Shown here: positions 1-9,066 of the stretch, in pieces
Numbering within the stretch: position 1 is the stretch's first letter
Layout: every line of letters starts with the position of its first letter
Source of the DNA: JAGREO01 sp020446285
Lineage (GTDB): Bacteria; Pseudomonadota; Alphaproteobacteria; Geminicoccales; Geminicoccaceae
Length of the DNA: 64,000 nucleotides
Direction: 5' to 3'
Assembly: GCA_041398005.1 (NCBI GenBank)
Contig: JAWKVP010000007.1
Coordinates: 118,522 to 182,521, forward strand
Notes under the pieces: model-generated
Database searches by the model: none
What the model saw: only the letters and a program-made list of their open reading frames with translations
Told to the model about the DNA's origin: nothing
Translations under genes and position numbers: made by a program

Positions 1-1058
1 TCGATCGGCCGGCGTTCGCGGATCGAGCGTTCGCCGGCCTCGCCCATTGCAACGGCCATCGCCCCGTCATGGACGGTGACTTCGGGGCGCCCGCCGCTCC
101 TGAGCATCTCGAGAAAGCGGCGATGTTGAAAATATGTCGAGCCGTGATGGTCGCCGAGTGCACGGATGGCGGGATCGACCGCAAGGGTTTCCCGATGCAG
201 CGGCAGGCTCTCGCCCATGCGCTCGACCGGTGCACGCCTGCCGATGACGAGTGTCGATGAGGGGATGCCGCATTCGATCTTGCCGGCATCGCCGGTGAGC
301 GCGATCTCCTCCTGATCGCGGCTGGCCTCGGCGAACATGCAGAGATCGAGCATCGCCCGCGTGCCATTGTCGAATTCGACGATGACGAAGGCATTGTCGA
401 TGATGTCCGGGCGCTCGCCGCCATAGCATTCGTCGAGATGGTTCACATCCTGCGCGCCGGAAGCGTGGACCCGCACCGGTTCGGCCTGCAGCACGAGACG
501 CATGAGGTCGAAGAAATGGCAGCATTTCTCGACCAGCGTTCCGCCGGTATTGCGGGCAAAGCGGTTCCAGTCGCCGACTTTCCGCAGGAAGGGAAAGCGG
601 TGTTCGCGGATGGCCAGCATCCGCGGCCGTCCCGCCGTTCCCTGCCGTACCTCCTCGATCAGCCGGGCAATCGGCGGCATGTAGCGATATTCCATCGCCA
701 CCCAGACAGGCGCGCCCCGATCGCGTGCCATGGCCTCGATCCGCCGGCAATCAAGCGACGTCGTGCAAAGCGGCTTTTCGACGAGAACGGGGAGATCGCC
801 GGCGAGAACGTCTTCGAGGACCGGCGCATGGGTATGGTTGGGACTGGCGACGATGAGCGCATCGACGAGGCCCGAGGCGAGCAGGTCACGGTGATCGGCG
901 AACGGGACGGCGCCATCCGCCTCGCGCAACGCCTGCTCGCGCATCTCCTGGACCGGATCGGCGAGCGCCGTGACACGCGTACCGTCGATGGCTGCGAGAT
1001 TGCACAGATGCTCGCGGCCCATCATGCCGCAACCGATCAACCCGTAACGAACGCTCAT
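1..1058 (-). CDS. Gfo/Idh/MocA-family oxidoreductase (partial, C-terminus off left edge)
   Basis: A cytoplasmic NAD(P)-dependent sugar or inositol dehydrogenase-like protein. Reading back from ATG at 1058 gives about 352 residues with no stop before the edge. The N-terminus carries the Rossmann motif GLIGCGMMG (residues 6-14) and EKP is at 94-96. The catalytic stretch near residues 174-186 reads GGTLVEKCCHFFD and keeps the family's Lys and His. A Shine-Dalgarno-like AAGGGCGG precedes the ATG. It lies 69 bp downstream of metH on the same strand, so it may be read through from the methionine operon, although its function has no obvious link to it. The substrate cannot be told from the sequence. 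Confidence 0.85.
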   Translation of the reverse strand, partial: MSVRYGLIGCGMMGREHLCNLAAIDGTRVTALADPVQEMREQALREADGAVPFADHRDLLASGLVDALIVASPNHTHAPVLEDVLAGDLPVLVEKPLCTTSLDCRRIEAMARDRGAPVWVAMEYRYMPPIARLIEEVRQGTAGRPRMLAIREHRFPFLRKVGDWNRFARNTGGTLVEKCCHFFDLMRLVLQAEPVRVHASGAQDVNHLDECYGGERPDIIDNAFVIVEFDNGTRAMLDLCMFAEASRDQEEIALTGDAGKIECGIPSSTLVIGRRAPVERMGESLPLHRETLAVDPAIRALGDHHGSTYFQHRRFLEMLRSGGRPEVTVHDGAMAVAMGEAGERSIRERRPI

Positions 1059-1127
1059 GCACCGCCCTTCGCTCTTCTTCGTCCGGCGGAGATGCCGCTT
1101 GTGCGTGCCGCTTGCAAGTGCCGATCG

Positions 1128-4100
1128 TCAGACGTTGAAATAGCGCGCCTGCGGGTGGTGCAGGACGATGGCGCTCGTGCTCTGCTCGGGGTGCAGCTGC
1201 CATTCGTCGGAAATCTCGACGCCGATCCGGTTCGCCCCCAGAAGTTCGAGCAGCGGGATCTGGTCGGCGAGGCGCGGGCAGGCGGGGTAGCCGAAACTGT
1301 AGCGCGAGCCGCGATAGCCCTGCTTGATGAGCTGGCTCATCTCCCGCGCATCCTCCCCGGCGAAACCGAGTTCGGCGCGGATGCGCGCATGGACATATTC
1401 GGCCATCGCCTCGGCAAGCTCCACACCGAGACCGTGCAGGCGGACATAGTCCTGATAGCGATCCGCCCCGAACCAGTCACGCGCGACCTCGGAAGCGTGC
1501 TGCCCCACCGTCACCACCTGCAGGGCGATGACATCGCGTTGATTGTCGCGCACATCCTTGACGAAATCGGCGATGCACAGCCCGCCTTCCTTGTCCTGAC
1601 GCGGCAGGTCGAAGCGGCAGAGTTCCCTTTTTCCGTCTTCGTCGAAGAGAATGATCGTGTTGCCTTCGGCAGCGGCGTTGAAATAGCCGTAGGCAGCCTG
1701 CGGCGCGAAGATCCGTTCCTCCTCCGATTCCCGAACGAGATCGGTGAGAACGGGGCGCAGTTCCTTGCGAGCCCATGCAAGGAACTCGTCAAGGCGCTTG
1801 CCGTTCTTCTTGTAGCCCCAGTGAAACTGGTAGAGCATGTTGTCGTTGAGATAGGGTACGAGCGCCTTCACATCGACATGCTCGATGATGCGGGAACCGA
1901 GAAAGGGCGGACGCGGCGGCATGATGCCGTTCTGCAGCTCGTTGCGACGCAGGCGCGTTTCCTCGACATCCACCGGGCGGAGCGGGGCCTGGGCATCCAT
2001 GTGCGCGAGCGTCCGCGGCTTGCGACCCGAGCGCGGCTTCCTCGATGCCTTGCGTTCGGCAAGATGCGCGTCCAGTTCGCCGCGGGCGATGAGATCCATC
2101 AGGTTCAGCCCGTCGAAGGCATCGCGCGCATAGGCGACCTTCCCCTCGTCATAGGCGTTGACGCAATCCTCCTCGACATAGGCGCGGGTGAGGGCGGCAC
2201 CGCCGAGAATGACCGGCAGGTCGAGGCCGTCGCGCGCCATCTCCTCGAGATTCTCGCGCATGATGACGGTGGACTTGACCAGCAGGCCGGACATGCCGAT
2301 GGCGTCCGCCCTGTGCTCGCGCGCCGCCTCGACGATGTTGTTGAGCGGCTGCTTGATGCCGAGATTGACGCAGCGATAGCCATTGTTGGTGAGGATGATG
2401 TCGACGAGGTTCTTGCCGATATCGTGAACGTCGCCCTTGACCGTGGCGAGCACGATCGTGCCCTTGCTCGAGCCCTCGATCTTTTCCATGTGCGGTTCGA
2501 GATGGGCCACCGCCTTTTTCATCGTTTCCGCCGATTGCAGCACGAACGGGAGCTGCATCTTGCCCGCGCCGAACAGCTCGCCGACGGTTTTCATGCCGGC
2601 GAGCAGGTGCTGATTGATGATATCCAGCGGCGGAATGGATTCGAGCGCCTCGTCGAGATCGGCCTCGAGGCCGTTCTTGTCGCCATCGACGATCCGCTCG
2701 GCAAGCCGTTCCTCGACCTTGTCGCTGCGCTTTTTGGCGGTCGATGCGGCGGCTTTCCTGTCGGCGAAGAGCGCCATGAAGGTCGCGAGCGGATCCTTGC
2801 TGTCGCGCCAGTTGTCGAAGATGAGATCCTCGGCCGCCTGCACTTCCTCCTGCGGAATGGAATGCAGCGGGAGGATCTTCGACGGGTGGGCGATCGCACC
2901 GGTCATGCCGCGCCGGATCGCATGGTCGAGCATGACCGAATTGAGAACGTGCCGGGCGGCAGCGTTCAGGCCGAAGGAGATGTTCGACAGACCGAGAATG
3001 ATCTGCACATTCGGCAGTTCGCGGGAAATGGCCGCGATGGCATCGAGTGTCCAGAGACCGAGTTTGCGGTCATCCTGATTGCCGGTGCAGATGGTGAAGG
3101 TCAGCGGATCGATGAGAAGATCGCTCTCGGCGAGGCCATGCTTTCGACAGGCGAAATCGACCAGCCGGTGGGCGATGCGAAGCTTGTCCTCCGCGGTCTT
3201 GGCCATGCCGTCTTCGTCGATGGTAAGGGCGATGACGGCGGCGCCGTGCTTTTTCGCGAGACGCATGCGGGCGGCGGGTGCGTCTTCGCCATCCTCGAAA
3301 TTGATCGAGTTGATGACCGCCTTGCCGCCATAGAGTTCGAGGCCGGCCTCGAGCACCTCGATTTCGGTGGAGTCGAACACGATCGGCGCATCGACGAGGC
3401 CGCGCATCCGCGTCGTGACCTCGGTCAGCTCGTGCTTCTCGTCACGGCCGACAAAGGCGGTGCAGAGGTCGATGGCATGTGCGCCCTCGCCGGTCTGTTC
3501 GCGCCCCATGGCCACGCAGCCGTCCCAGTCACCCTGTTCCTGCATCGTGCGGAAGCGCTTCGAGCCGTTGGCGTTGCAGCGTTCGCCGATGGCGAGATAG
3601 GCGTTCTCCTGACGCAGCGGGACGGCGGAGAAGAGCGAGGCGATCTGCGCTTCGCTTCTGACCTCGCGCGTTTTCGGCGCCGGCCTGTAGCCGTCCTCGG
3701 CGAGTTCGCGCAGCATTCCGTCGAGTGCGGCGATATGCTCTGCACCGGTGCCGCAGCAGCCGCCGATCATGGAAACGCCGTCCTCGACGACAAAGCGCCT
3801 GAGCCAGGAGGCCATTTCTGCGGGCCCCAGCGGATAATGGGTCTGGCCGTCGCGCAGTTCGGGCAGGCCGGCATTGGGTTGAACGGAAATGAAGCCCGGC
3901 CAGCCCTGTGCCAGCTGGCGCAGATGCTCGGCCATCTCCTTGGGGCCCGTGGCACAGTTGAGGCCGAGCCCGTCGACGCCGAGCGCGCCGATGGCGGTCA
4001 TCGCCGCCGCGATTTCCGTACCGACCAGCATCGTGCCGGTGGTCTCGACCGTGAACTGCACGAAAACAGGTACGGACCGCCCGCCCGCCATGGCCACGCG

Positions 4101-4616
4101 CGCGCCGGCGACGGCGGCCTTGATCTGCAGCGGATCCTGACAGGTCTCGATGAGCAGCGCATCGACACCGCCCTCGATCAGCGCCGCCGCCTGCACGGCG
4201 ATCGCCGCCTCGATCTCCCGCCAGCTGACATGGCCGAGCGTCGGCAGCTTGGTGCCGGGGCCGATGGAGCCGAGAACGAAGCGCCTGCGGCCATCGGTGA
4301 AGGATGCGACCGCCTCGCGGGCAAGGCGTGCGGATGCGAGATTGATGCTGTGCGCGTCTTCGGAAAGGTCGAACTCGCCAAGCGTGATCGGCGAGCCGCC
4401 GAAGGAATTGGTCTGGATGACGTCGGACCCGGCGGCAAGGTAGGTGCGATGGATCTCGAGAACGAGATCGGGGCGCGAACGGTTGAGGACTTCCGAACAG
4501 TTCTCGCACCCCTCGAAATCCTCATCGACCGAAAGATCGCGACCCTGGATCTGGGTCCCCATGCCGCCGTCACAGAGCAGGACATGGTTTCTGGCAAAGG
4601 CGGGCAGGTCCGACAT
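1128..4616 (-). CDS. metH: Cobalamin-dependent methionine synthase
   Basis: Transfers a methyl group from 5-methyltetrahydrofolate to homocysteine through methylcobalamin. The 1162-residue protein has all four modules. The homocysteine domain has zinc ligands Cys221 (GLNCATGP) and Cys287/Cys288 (GGCCGT). The pterin domain spans about 340-620. The cap and B12-binding domain has DVHDIGKN at 729-736, with axial His731. The C-terminal reactivation domain contains RGSRYSFGYPACPRL. Length is close to E. coli MetH (1227), so this is the unsplit form. I start at 4616 (MSDLPAF); an in-frame ATG two codons upstream (4622) is equally possible and neither has a strong ribosome site. metF ends about 50 bp upstream on the same strand. 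Confidence 0.97.
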   Translation of the reverse strand: MSDLPAFARNHVLLCDGGMGTQIQGRDLSVDEDFEGCENCSEVLNRSRPDLVLEIHRTYLAAGSDVIQTNSFGGSPITLGEFDLSEDAHSINLASARLAREAVASFTDGRRRFVLGSIGPGTKLPTLGHVSWREIEAAIAVQAAALIEGGVDALLIETCQDPLQIKAAVAGARVAMAGGRSVPVFVQFTVETTGTMLVGTEIAAAMTAIGALGVDGLGLNCATGPKEMAEHLRQLAQGWPGFISVQPNAGLPELRDGQTHYPLGPAEMASWLRRFVVEDGVSMIGGCCGTGAEHIAALDGMLRELAEDGYRPAPKTREVRSEAQIASLFSAVPLRQENAYLAIGERCNANGSKRFRTMQEQGDWDGCVAMGREQTGEGAHAIDLCTAFVGRDEKHELTEVTTRMRGLVDAPIVFDSTEIEVLEAGLELYGGKAVINSINFEDGEDAPAARMRLAKKHGAAVIALTIDEDGMAKTAEDKLRIAHRLVDFACRKHGLAESDLLIDPLTFTICTGNQDDRKLGLWTLDAIAAISRELPNVQIILGLSNISFGLNAAARHVLNSVMLDHAIRRGMTGAIAHPSKILPLHSIPQEEVQAAEDLIFDNWRDSKDPLATFMALFADRKAAASTAKKRSDKVEERLAERIVDGDKNGLEADLDEALESIPPLDIINQHLLAGMKTVGELFGAGKMQLPFVLQSAETMKKAVAHLEPHMEKIEGSSKGTIVLATVKGDVHDIGKNLVDIILTNNGYRCVNLGIKQPLNNIVEAAREHRADAIGMSGLLVKSTVIMRENLEEMARDGLDLPVILGGAALTRAYVEEDCVNAYDEGKVAYARDAFDGLNLMDLIARGELDAHLAERKASRKPRSGRKPRTLAHMDAQAPLRPVDVEETRLRRNELQNGIMPPRPPFLGSRIIEHVDVKALVPYLNDNMLYQFHWGYKKNGKRLDEFLAWARKELRPVLTDLVRESEEERIFAPQAAYGYFNAAAEGNTIILFDEDGKRELCRFDLPRQDKEGGLCIADFVKDVRDNQRDVIALQVVTVGQHASEVARDWFGADRYQDYVRLHGLGVELAEAMAEYVHARIRAELGFAGEDAREMSQLIKQGYRGSRYSFGYPACPRLADQIPLLELLGANRIGVEISDEWQLHPEQSTSAIVLHHPQARYFNV

Positions 4617-4669
4617 GGGCATCCGGTTTCTTTTTCCGAGAGAGACGAGGGCGGCCAGAGCGCGTTCGC

Positions 4670-5587
4670 TCAGGCCGCGAGTTGCGGGGTATCGCTCCGG
4701 CCGAGCAGGCGCGCGGTGGCAACGGTGAGTTCGGCGCGGTTCAGGGCATAGATGTGCAGATGGTCGAAGCCTTCGGCGACCAGCCTCCGGCACTGCTCGG
4801 CGGCGACGCTTGCCGCGACCATCTGGTGCAGCGGCGTTTCCGGCTCGACCCCGTCGAACAGCCTTTCCAGCCATTCGGGAACCGATGCGCCGCAGCGCAG
4901 CGAAAAGTTGCGCACCTGGCGGAAATTGTGGATGGGCATGATCCCCGGAACGAAGGGCACATCTATTCCGCGCGCGGTCATCGCTTCGCGAAACCGCAGG
5001 ACGGCATCGAGATCGAAACAGTACTGGCCGACGACCCGAGCCGCACCGGCATCGACCTTGCGCGCGAGATTGTCGAGATCGGCATCCGCGCTTGCCGCTT
5101 CGGGATGCGTTTCGGGATAGCCTGCGACGGAAATATCGAAGGCGTGACGGGCCATCAGCCCGCGCACGAGATCGCTCGCATAGGCATAGCCGCCCGGCAC
5201 CGGCTCGAACCGTGCCGCATCCTTCGGCTTGTCGCCGCGAAGGGCGATGAGATGGCGCACGCCTTCGTTCCAGTAATGGTCGGCCTGTGCATCGACCTCG
5301 GCCATGCTGCGGCCGACACAGGTGAGATGGGCGGCGACAGGAACCTCCACCGCTTTCCGCACCGCCTGCACGACCTCGAATGTCCGGTCATTGTCCGTCC
5401 CGCCGGCGCCGCAGGTGACCGTGAAGAAGCTCGGGCGCAGGCCGCGCAGGGAGCGGAGTTCCGCCTCGAGATCGAGTTCGGCCTCGGCATTCTTCGGCGG
5501 AAACAGCTCGATGGAGATCTTTGCATCGGGAAGCGGTGTGGCGAGCGACCATTCCTGCTCGCCCGGAACGCTGGACCGGGTCGTCAT
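4670..5587 (-). CDS. metF: Methylenetetrahydrofolate reductase
   Basis: A flavoprotein that reduces 5,10-methylene-THF to the 5-methyl-THF consumed by the downstream MetH. It has 305 residues, the usual bacterial size. SIELFPP near residue 26 carries the conserved Glu of the active site, followed by HLTC near 87 and ALRGDKP near 118 with the flavin-contacting Asp. Its ATG overlaps the stop of the upstream ArsR-methyltransferase gene by four bases (5584-5587), which implies translational coupling and one transcript ArsR-MT/metF/metH. Confidence 0.96.
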   Translation of the reverse strand: MTTRSSVPGEQEWSLATPLPDAKISIELFPPKNAEAELDLEAELRSLRGLRPSFFTVTCGAGGTDNDRTFEVVQAVRKAVEVPVAAHLTCVGRSMAEVDAQADHYWNEGVRHLIALRGDKPKDAARFEPVPGGYAYASDLVRGLMARHAFDISVAGYPETHPEAASADADLDNLARKVDAGAARVVGQYCFDLDAVLRFREAMTARGIDVPFVPGIMPIHNFRQVRNFSLRCGASVPEWLERLFDGVEPETPLHQMVAASVAAEQCRRLVAEGFDHLHIYALNRAELTVATARLLGRSDTPQLAA

Positions 5588-6603
5588 GCTGCACTCTCCT
5601 CGTGAATTCGCGGAAATTCGGTTTCATGCCGCGGGTGTTGGTGACCGTCGGCATCGGCGCAACGGCGGCCGACCCAGACGCAGGTCGTGAATTTCTCGCC
5701 GACGATGGGTGTCGTGGCTTCCGGCGACAGGCCGAGCTCCCTGAACCATGCCGTCATTTCCTCGTCATGGAAGCCGAGGCGGCGGTGTGCCTTCTCGCTG
5801 CGCAGCCATTCGGCGTCATGGCGGGCGAGATCGACGACGACGAGGCGGCCGTCCGGTGCGAGCGCGCGGGCGGCCTCGGCAAGTGCGGCGATCGGATCGT
5901 CGGCGAAATGCAGGACCTGATGCAGGGTCACGCCGTTGACGCTGCGGTCGCGGACGGGAAGGGCATACATGTCGCCATGCCGGACCTGGCAGTTCTTCGC
6001 GTCGAGGCGGTCGAGATTGGCGCGGGCGACACGCAGCATGTCGTGACTGCTGTCGATGCCGAGCCCCGATGTGATCTGTCCGGCAAGGAGTTGCAGGACG
6101 CGGCCCGTACCGGTGCCGATGTCGAGAAGGCGGTCGCAACGCCGGGAAGCGAAGATGCGGGTCAGCGCCTCCTCGACCCTCGCCGCATCGACGGTGAGAT
6201 CCTTGTCGTGATCCCAGCTTTCAGCTCGCGCGCTGAAGAAGCGGGCGGCTTCCTCGCGGCGCGCGCTGCGGATGGAATCGAGCCTGAGACGATCCTGGAC
6301 CAGCGTGGAATCGCCTTCCGGCAGCAGGCGGCAGAGGCTGCGGGCGACGCGGCCACCCGGACCGTTCTGCGCCCGGCGATAGAAGACCCAGCTTCCCTCG
6401 CGAAAGCGTTCGAGCAGGCCGGCATCGGCAAGGAGCCTGAGGTGACGGGAGATGCGCGGCTGCGACTGGCTCATCACCTGACAGAGTTCGCTGACCGTCC
6501 ATTCGCCCTGCGCGCAGATGGCCAGCAGGCGAAGGCGTGAATCCTCACCGGCGGCACGCAGTCCGGCGAGAAGCTGTTCGAGATTGAAAGGCGTTTCGAG
6601 CAT
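5584..6603 (-). CDS. ArsR-type regulator fused to a SAM-dependent methyltransferase
   Basis: A fusion of about 339 residues. Residues 1-85 form a winged-helix ArsR domain (recognition region SQSQPRISRHLRLL). The rest is a class I methyltransferase with motif I LLDIGTGTGRVLQLLAG near residue 150. It heads the metF-metH operon with a 4-base overlap, so I infer a regulator of the methionine cycle that senses SAM or S-adenosylhomocysteine through its methyltransferase fold, as described for SahR-type regulators in Proteobacteria. I start at MLETPFNL (6603); an upstream in-frame ATG at 6648 would add 15 residues but would place the candidate operator inside the gene. Whether the methyltransferase domain is catalytic is unknown. 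Confidence 0.85.
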   Translation of the reverse strand: MLETPFNLEQLLAGLRAAGEDSRLRLLAICAQGEWTVSELCQVMSQSQPRISRHLRLLADAGLLERFREGSWVFYRRAQNGPGGRVARSLCRLLPEGDSTLVQDRLRLDSIRSARREEAARFFSARAESWDHDKDLTVDAARVEEALTRIFASRRCDRLLDIGTGTGRVLQLLAGQITSGLGIDSSHDMLRVARANLDRLDAKNCQVRHGDMYALPVRDRSVNGVTLHQVLHFADDPIAALAEAARALAPDGRLVVVDLARHDAEWLRSEKAHRRLGFHDEEMTAWFRELGLSPEATTPIVGEKFTTCVWVGRRCADADGHQHPRHETEFPRIHEESAA

Positions 6604-6622
6604 CGCAACCGATTTCTGGCGT

Positions 6623-6638
6623 AGATTCGTTGAAATCT
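6623..6638. promoter_or_regulatory. Candidate operator of the methionine operon
   Basis: Inverted repeat AGATTcgttgaAATCT, 20 bases upstream of the chosen start of the ArsR-methyltransferase gene. A second wider pair, GATTTC (6611-6616) and GAAATC (6632-6637), partly overlaps it. Position and size suit an autoregulatory ArsR-family site. No second copy was found in the window, so this rests on one instance. Confidence 0.35.
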
Positions 6639-6707
6639 GGATATGCACATTTCTTTATGTCATCGAACCTGCCAACGCAAGCGTTTCCATCACCCCCCTG
6701 TCTTTCC

Positions 6708-7199
6708 TCAGGAGCCGGCGGGTTGCAGGGTTCGTTCGAGGCGAAGTGCGGCGCAGCCGTCGGGATAGTAGTGCGGAACCCGCAGGGCGAGGCGATAGCC
6801 CATCTTCCCGTAGCGGTTCAGCAGCGTCTGATTGTCCTCGCGGATCTCGAGGCGCATGCGCGAACGGTCATGCGCCAGAACGGCATTCTCCGCCGCGCGG
6901 AAGAGTTCACTGCCGAGGCCGGCACCCTGAATGGCCGGATCGACGGCGAGCGAATAGAAGCGTCCGGCCGAGGATCCCCGGCGAAACAGGACGAGGGCAT
7001 AGCCGGCAACGGCGCCATCATGCTCGATCACGATGAGTGCCGCATGGGCCCTGGCGGCGAAATGGCGAAACTGCCGCTGGGTGATGAGGCCGTCATATCG
7101 CGAGGGATCGAATGCCGCCCGCTCGATGGCTGCCAGTCTCCCCGCATCCTCGATCGTGGCACTTCGGCAACGGCTGTCGTCGGTCGATATCGGCTGCAT
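6708..7199 (-). CDS. GNAT-family N-acetyltransferase
   Basis: A 163-residue single-domain acetyltransferase. The acetyl-CoA binding signature QGAGLGSELFRAAE lies near residues 92-105, preceded by the strand SLAVDPAIQG, and the fold ends with NRYGKMGYRL. It resembles RimI-like enzymes and has no C39-peptidase-like extension. The ATG at 7199 has GGAG nine bases upstream. It is transcribed away from the RLAN/ATP-grasp ligase across a 393-bp gap. GNAT and RLAN-type ligases are known genomic partners in predicted peptide-ligase systems, so a joint role is plausible but unproven. Confidence 0.85.
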   Translation of the reverse strand: MQPISTDDSRCRSATIEDAGRLAAIERAAFDPSRYDGLITQRQFRHFAARAHAALIVIEHDGAVAGYALVLFRRGSSAGRFYSLAVDPAIQGAGLGSELFRAAENAVLAHDRSRMRLEIREDNQTLLNRYGKMGYRLALRVPHYYPDGCAALRLERTLQPAGS

Positions 7200-7252
7200 G
7201 GTTCAAGCTCCGCGCAAGGACGCTGGCATCTAGCGCAAGCGGTTTCTTGCCG

Positions 7253-7530
7253 CTAGCAGCGTGTTGAAGAAATGCCGATAGCCGCGATGCGAGACAAAGG
7301 GGCCGGAGGCGAGGAGGCGAGAGGGCCAGCGCAGTGGCGCTGCGCGCCCGAGCGCCGACGAAGCCCGCCGACCCCTTTGTCTCGCATCCCTTCGGGACGG
7401 CGCGCTTTTTGCCGCTGCGTGCGTCGCCTGCCACTCACGATGCCCCGGCATCGCTTCGCGCCAGGCTCCTTCCCAGCGGCAAAAATCGACGGCCGTCGCG
7501 GCTGTCGTCATTTCTTCAACACGCTGATAG
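7253..7530. repeat. MITE-like nested inverted-repeat element
   Basis: Fills most of the 393-bp gap 7200-7592. Outer arms CAGCGTGTTGAAGAAATG (7257-7274) and its exact complement (7509-7526) extend inward with mismatches to about 34 bp and outward to CTAG/ATAG. A second perfect 17-bp pair is 7286-7302 and 7372-7388 (GATGCGAGACAAAGGGG and complement). A third 12-bp pair (TTTTTGCCGCTG and its complement) lies between those arms. No convincing coding region is inside. Size, terminal repeats and nesting fit a non-autonomous mobile element; no target duplication is certain. Confidence 0.7.
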
Positions 7531-7592
7531 ATGGATTCTCGGCGACATGCGCCGGAAATCGACGGTCACCCGCTTGCAAGGAGATGGTTGCG

Positions 7593-9050
7593 TTGAGTGG
7601 ATGGCTCATTGTTGTCGACAGGATGGAGGATCTGCCGCCCGATCTGCGGCAGGGCAATGTCACGACGACCCGCGAATATCTCGTCAGCCGGCCGCACGGC
7701 ACCCGCGCGGTTCCCAAGATCCTCAATCTCTCCCGCGACTATGGCTACCAGACGCGCGGATATTACTGCTCGCTGCTTGCCGAAGCCCGCGGGCAGAAGG
7801 TCATTCCGTCGGTCACCACCATCCTCGAGCTGTCGCGGCGGGGCAATCATGCCTATGCCCTTCCCGAACTCGAGGATATTCTCAACCGGATCGTGCGCCG
7901 GCTCGCCGATCCGCCGCAGACCTCCTTTCGCCTGCGCATCCTGCTCGGTCAGGCCAGCGATGCCCGTTTTCACAAGCTTGCCTCCGTGCTTTTCGACTGG
8001 TTCCGCCATCCGGTGATCGAAATATCGGTGCAGGCGGGCGAATGGTGGCGGATCCGGCGGATCCGGCGGCTCGCCATCACCGACCTGCATGCCGGCGAGA
8101 CCGGGGAATTCGCCCATGCGGCGCTTCGCTACATCAATCGCCGCTGGCGGCGGCCGAAGACCCGTTCCCAGCCGCGCTACTCGCTCGCCGTCCTGCACGA
8201 TCCAAGAGACCCGTTGCCGCCGAGCGATCTTTCCACCATCCGCCATTTCGCCCGCATCGCCGAGCCGATGGGACTCGGGGTGGAAACCGTCGGGCATCGC
8301 GATCTCGCAAGGCTGGCGGAATATGATGCGCTCTGGATTCGCGAAACCACCAATATCGACCACCATACATACCGCTTCGCGCTGCGCGCGGAACAGGAAG
8401 GCATGCCGGTGATCGACGATCCGGCATCCATCCGCCGGTGCACCAACAAGGTCTATCTCGCCGAACTGCTCACCGCGAACGCGATCGGAACGCCGCGCAC
8501 GCGGGTGATCGCCTCGATGCGCGACCTGCCCCGCATCGAGACGGAAATCGGTTATCCGGTGGTCCTGAAGATCCCGGACGGATCGTTCAGCCGGGGCGTG
8601 AAGAAGGCCGACGACCGCGCGTCGCTGGACCGGCTGGCAAGGGAGATGCTGGCCGATTCCGATCTCATTCTCGCCCAGGAGTTCATGTATACCGACTATG
8701 ACTGGCGCGTCGGCGTTCTCGATGGCGAGGCCCTTTTCGTATCGCAATATCGCATGGCCCGGCGTCACTGGCAGATCGTTCATCACCGCGAGGGACGCCG
8801 GGCGGTCGAGGGCGGCTTCTCCACCCTGCCGCTCGCCGAGGTTCCGGCGGCGGTGCTCGAGGCCGGTGTGAGATCGGCCCGCCTGATCGGTCAGGGATTG
8901 TACGGGGTGGATATCAAGGTCAAGGACGATGGCGTGCGTGTGATCGAGGTCAATGACAATCCGAACCTCGTCCACGGTGTGGAGGACGGCGCGGAGGGCG
9001 ACCGGGTCTGGACACGGCTGGCTGTCTGGTTCCTCGACCGTCTTCGATGA
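7593..9050 (+). CDS. RimK-family ATP-grasp ligase with RLAN N-terminal domain
   Basis: A cytoplasmic ligase of about 485 residues, predicted to join an amino acid or amine to a carboxylate using ATP. The N-terminal part, to about residue 190, resembles the RLAN domain found only in front of RimK-type ATP-grasp modules. The ATP-grasp region follows: TNKVYLAELL, PVVLKIPDGSFSRGV (ATP-binding Lys), DWRVGVLDG, and a metal site ending VIEVNDNPN near residue 455. I start at TTG 7593 because AAGGAG (7578-7583) is correctly spaced from it, whereas it directly abuts the in-frame ATG at 7584. The substrate is unknown; glutathione- or peptide-like products are known for relatives. Confidence 0.85.
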   Translation: MSGWLIVVDRMEDLPPDLRQGNVTTTREYLVSRPHGTRAVPKILNLSRDYGYQTRGYYCSLLAEARGQKVIPSVTTILELSRRGNHAYALPELEDILNRIVRRLADPPQTSFRLRILLGQASDARFHKLASVLFDWFRHPVIEISVQAGEWWRIRRIRRLAITDLHAGETGEFAHAALRYINRRWRRPKTRSQPRYSLAVLHDPRDPLPPSDLSTIRHFARIAEPMGLGVETVGHRDLARLAEYDALWIRETTNIDHHTYRFALRAEQEGMPVIDDPASIRRCTNKVYLAELLTANAIGTPRTRVIASMRDLPRIETEIGYPVVLKIPDGSFSRGVKKADDRASLDRLAREMLADSDLILAQEFMYTDYDWRVGVLDGEALFVSQYRMARRHWQIVHHREGRRAVEGGFSTLPLAEVPAAVLEAGVRSARLIGQGLYGVDIKVKDDGVRVIEVNDNPNLVHGVEDGAEGDRVWTRLAVWFLDRLR

Positions 9051-9066
9051 GCCGTATCCGGCGCCG

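Noticed and set aside
438..4751. A 1437-codon plus-strand open frame opposite metH, and a similar 623-codon frame opposite the ATP-grasp gene (7566-9437)
   Set aside because: High GC leaves few stops in frames opposite real genes. The translations are low-complexity and Arg/Gly/Ala/Asp-rich, with no domain, while the opposite strand encodes well-recognised enzymes.
7253..7530. Considered as an insertion sequence with transposase
   Set aside because: Too short, and no frame inside resembles a transposase.
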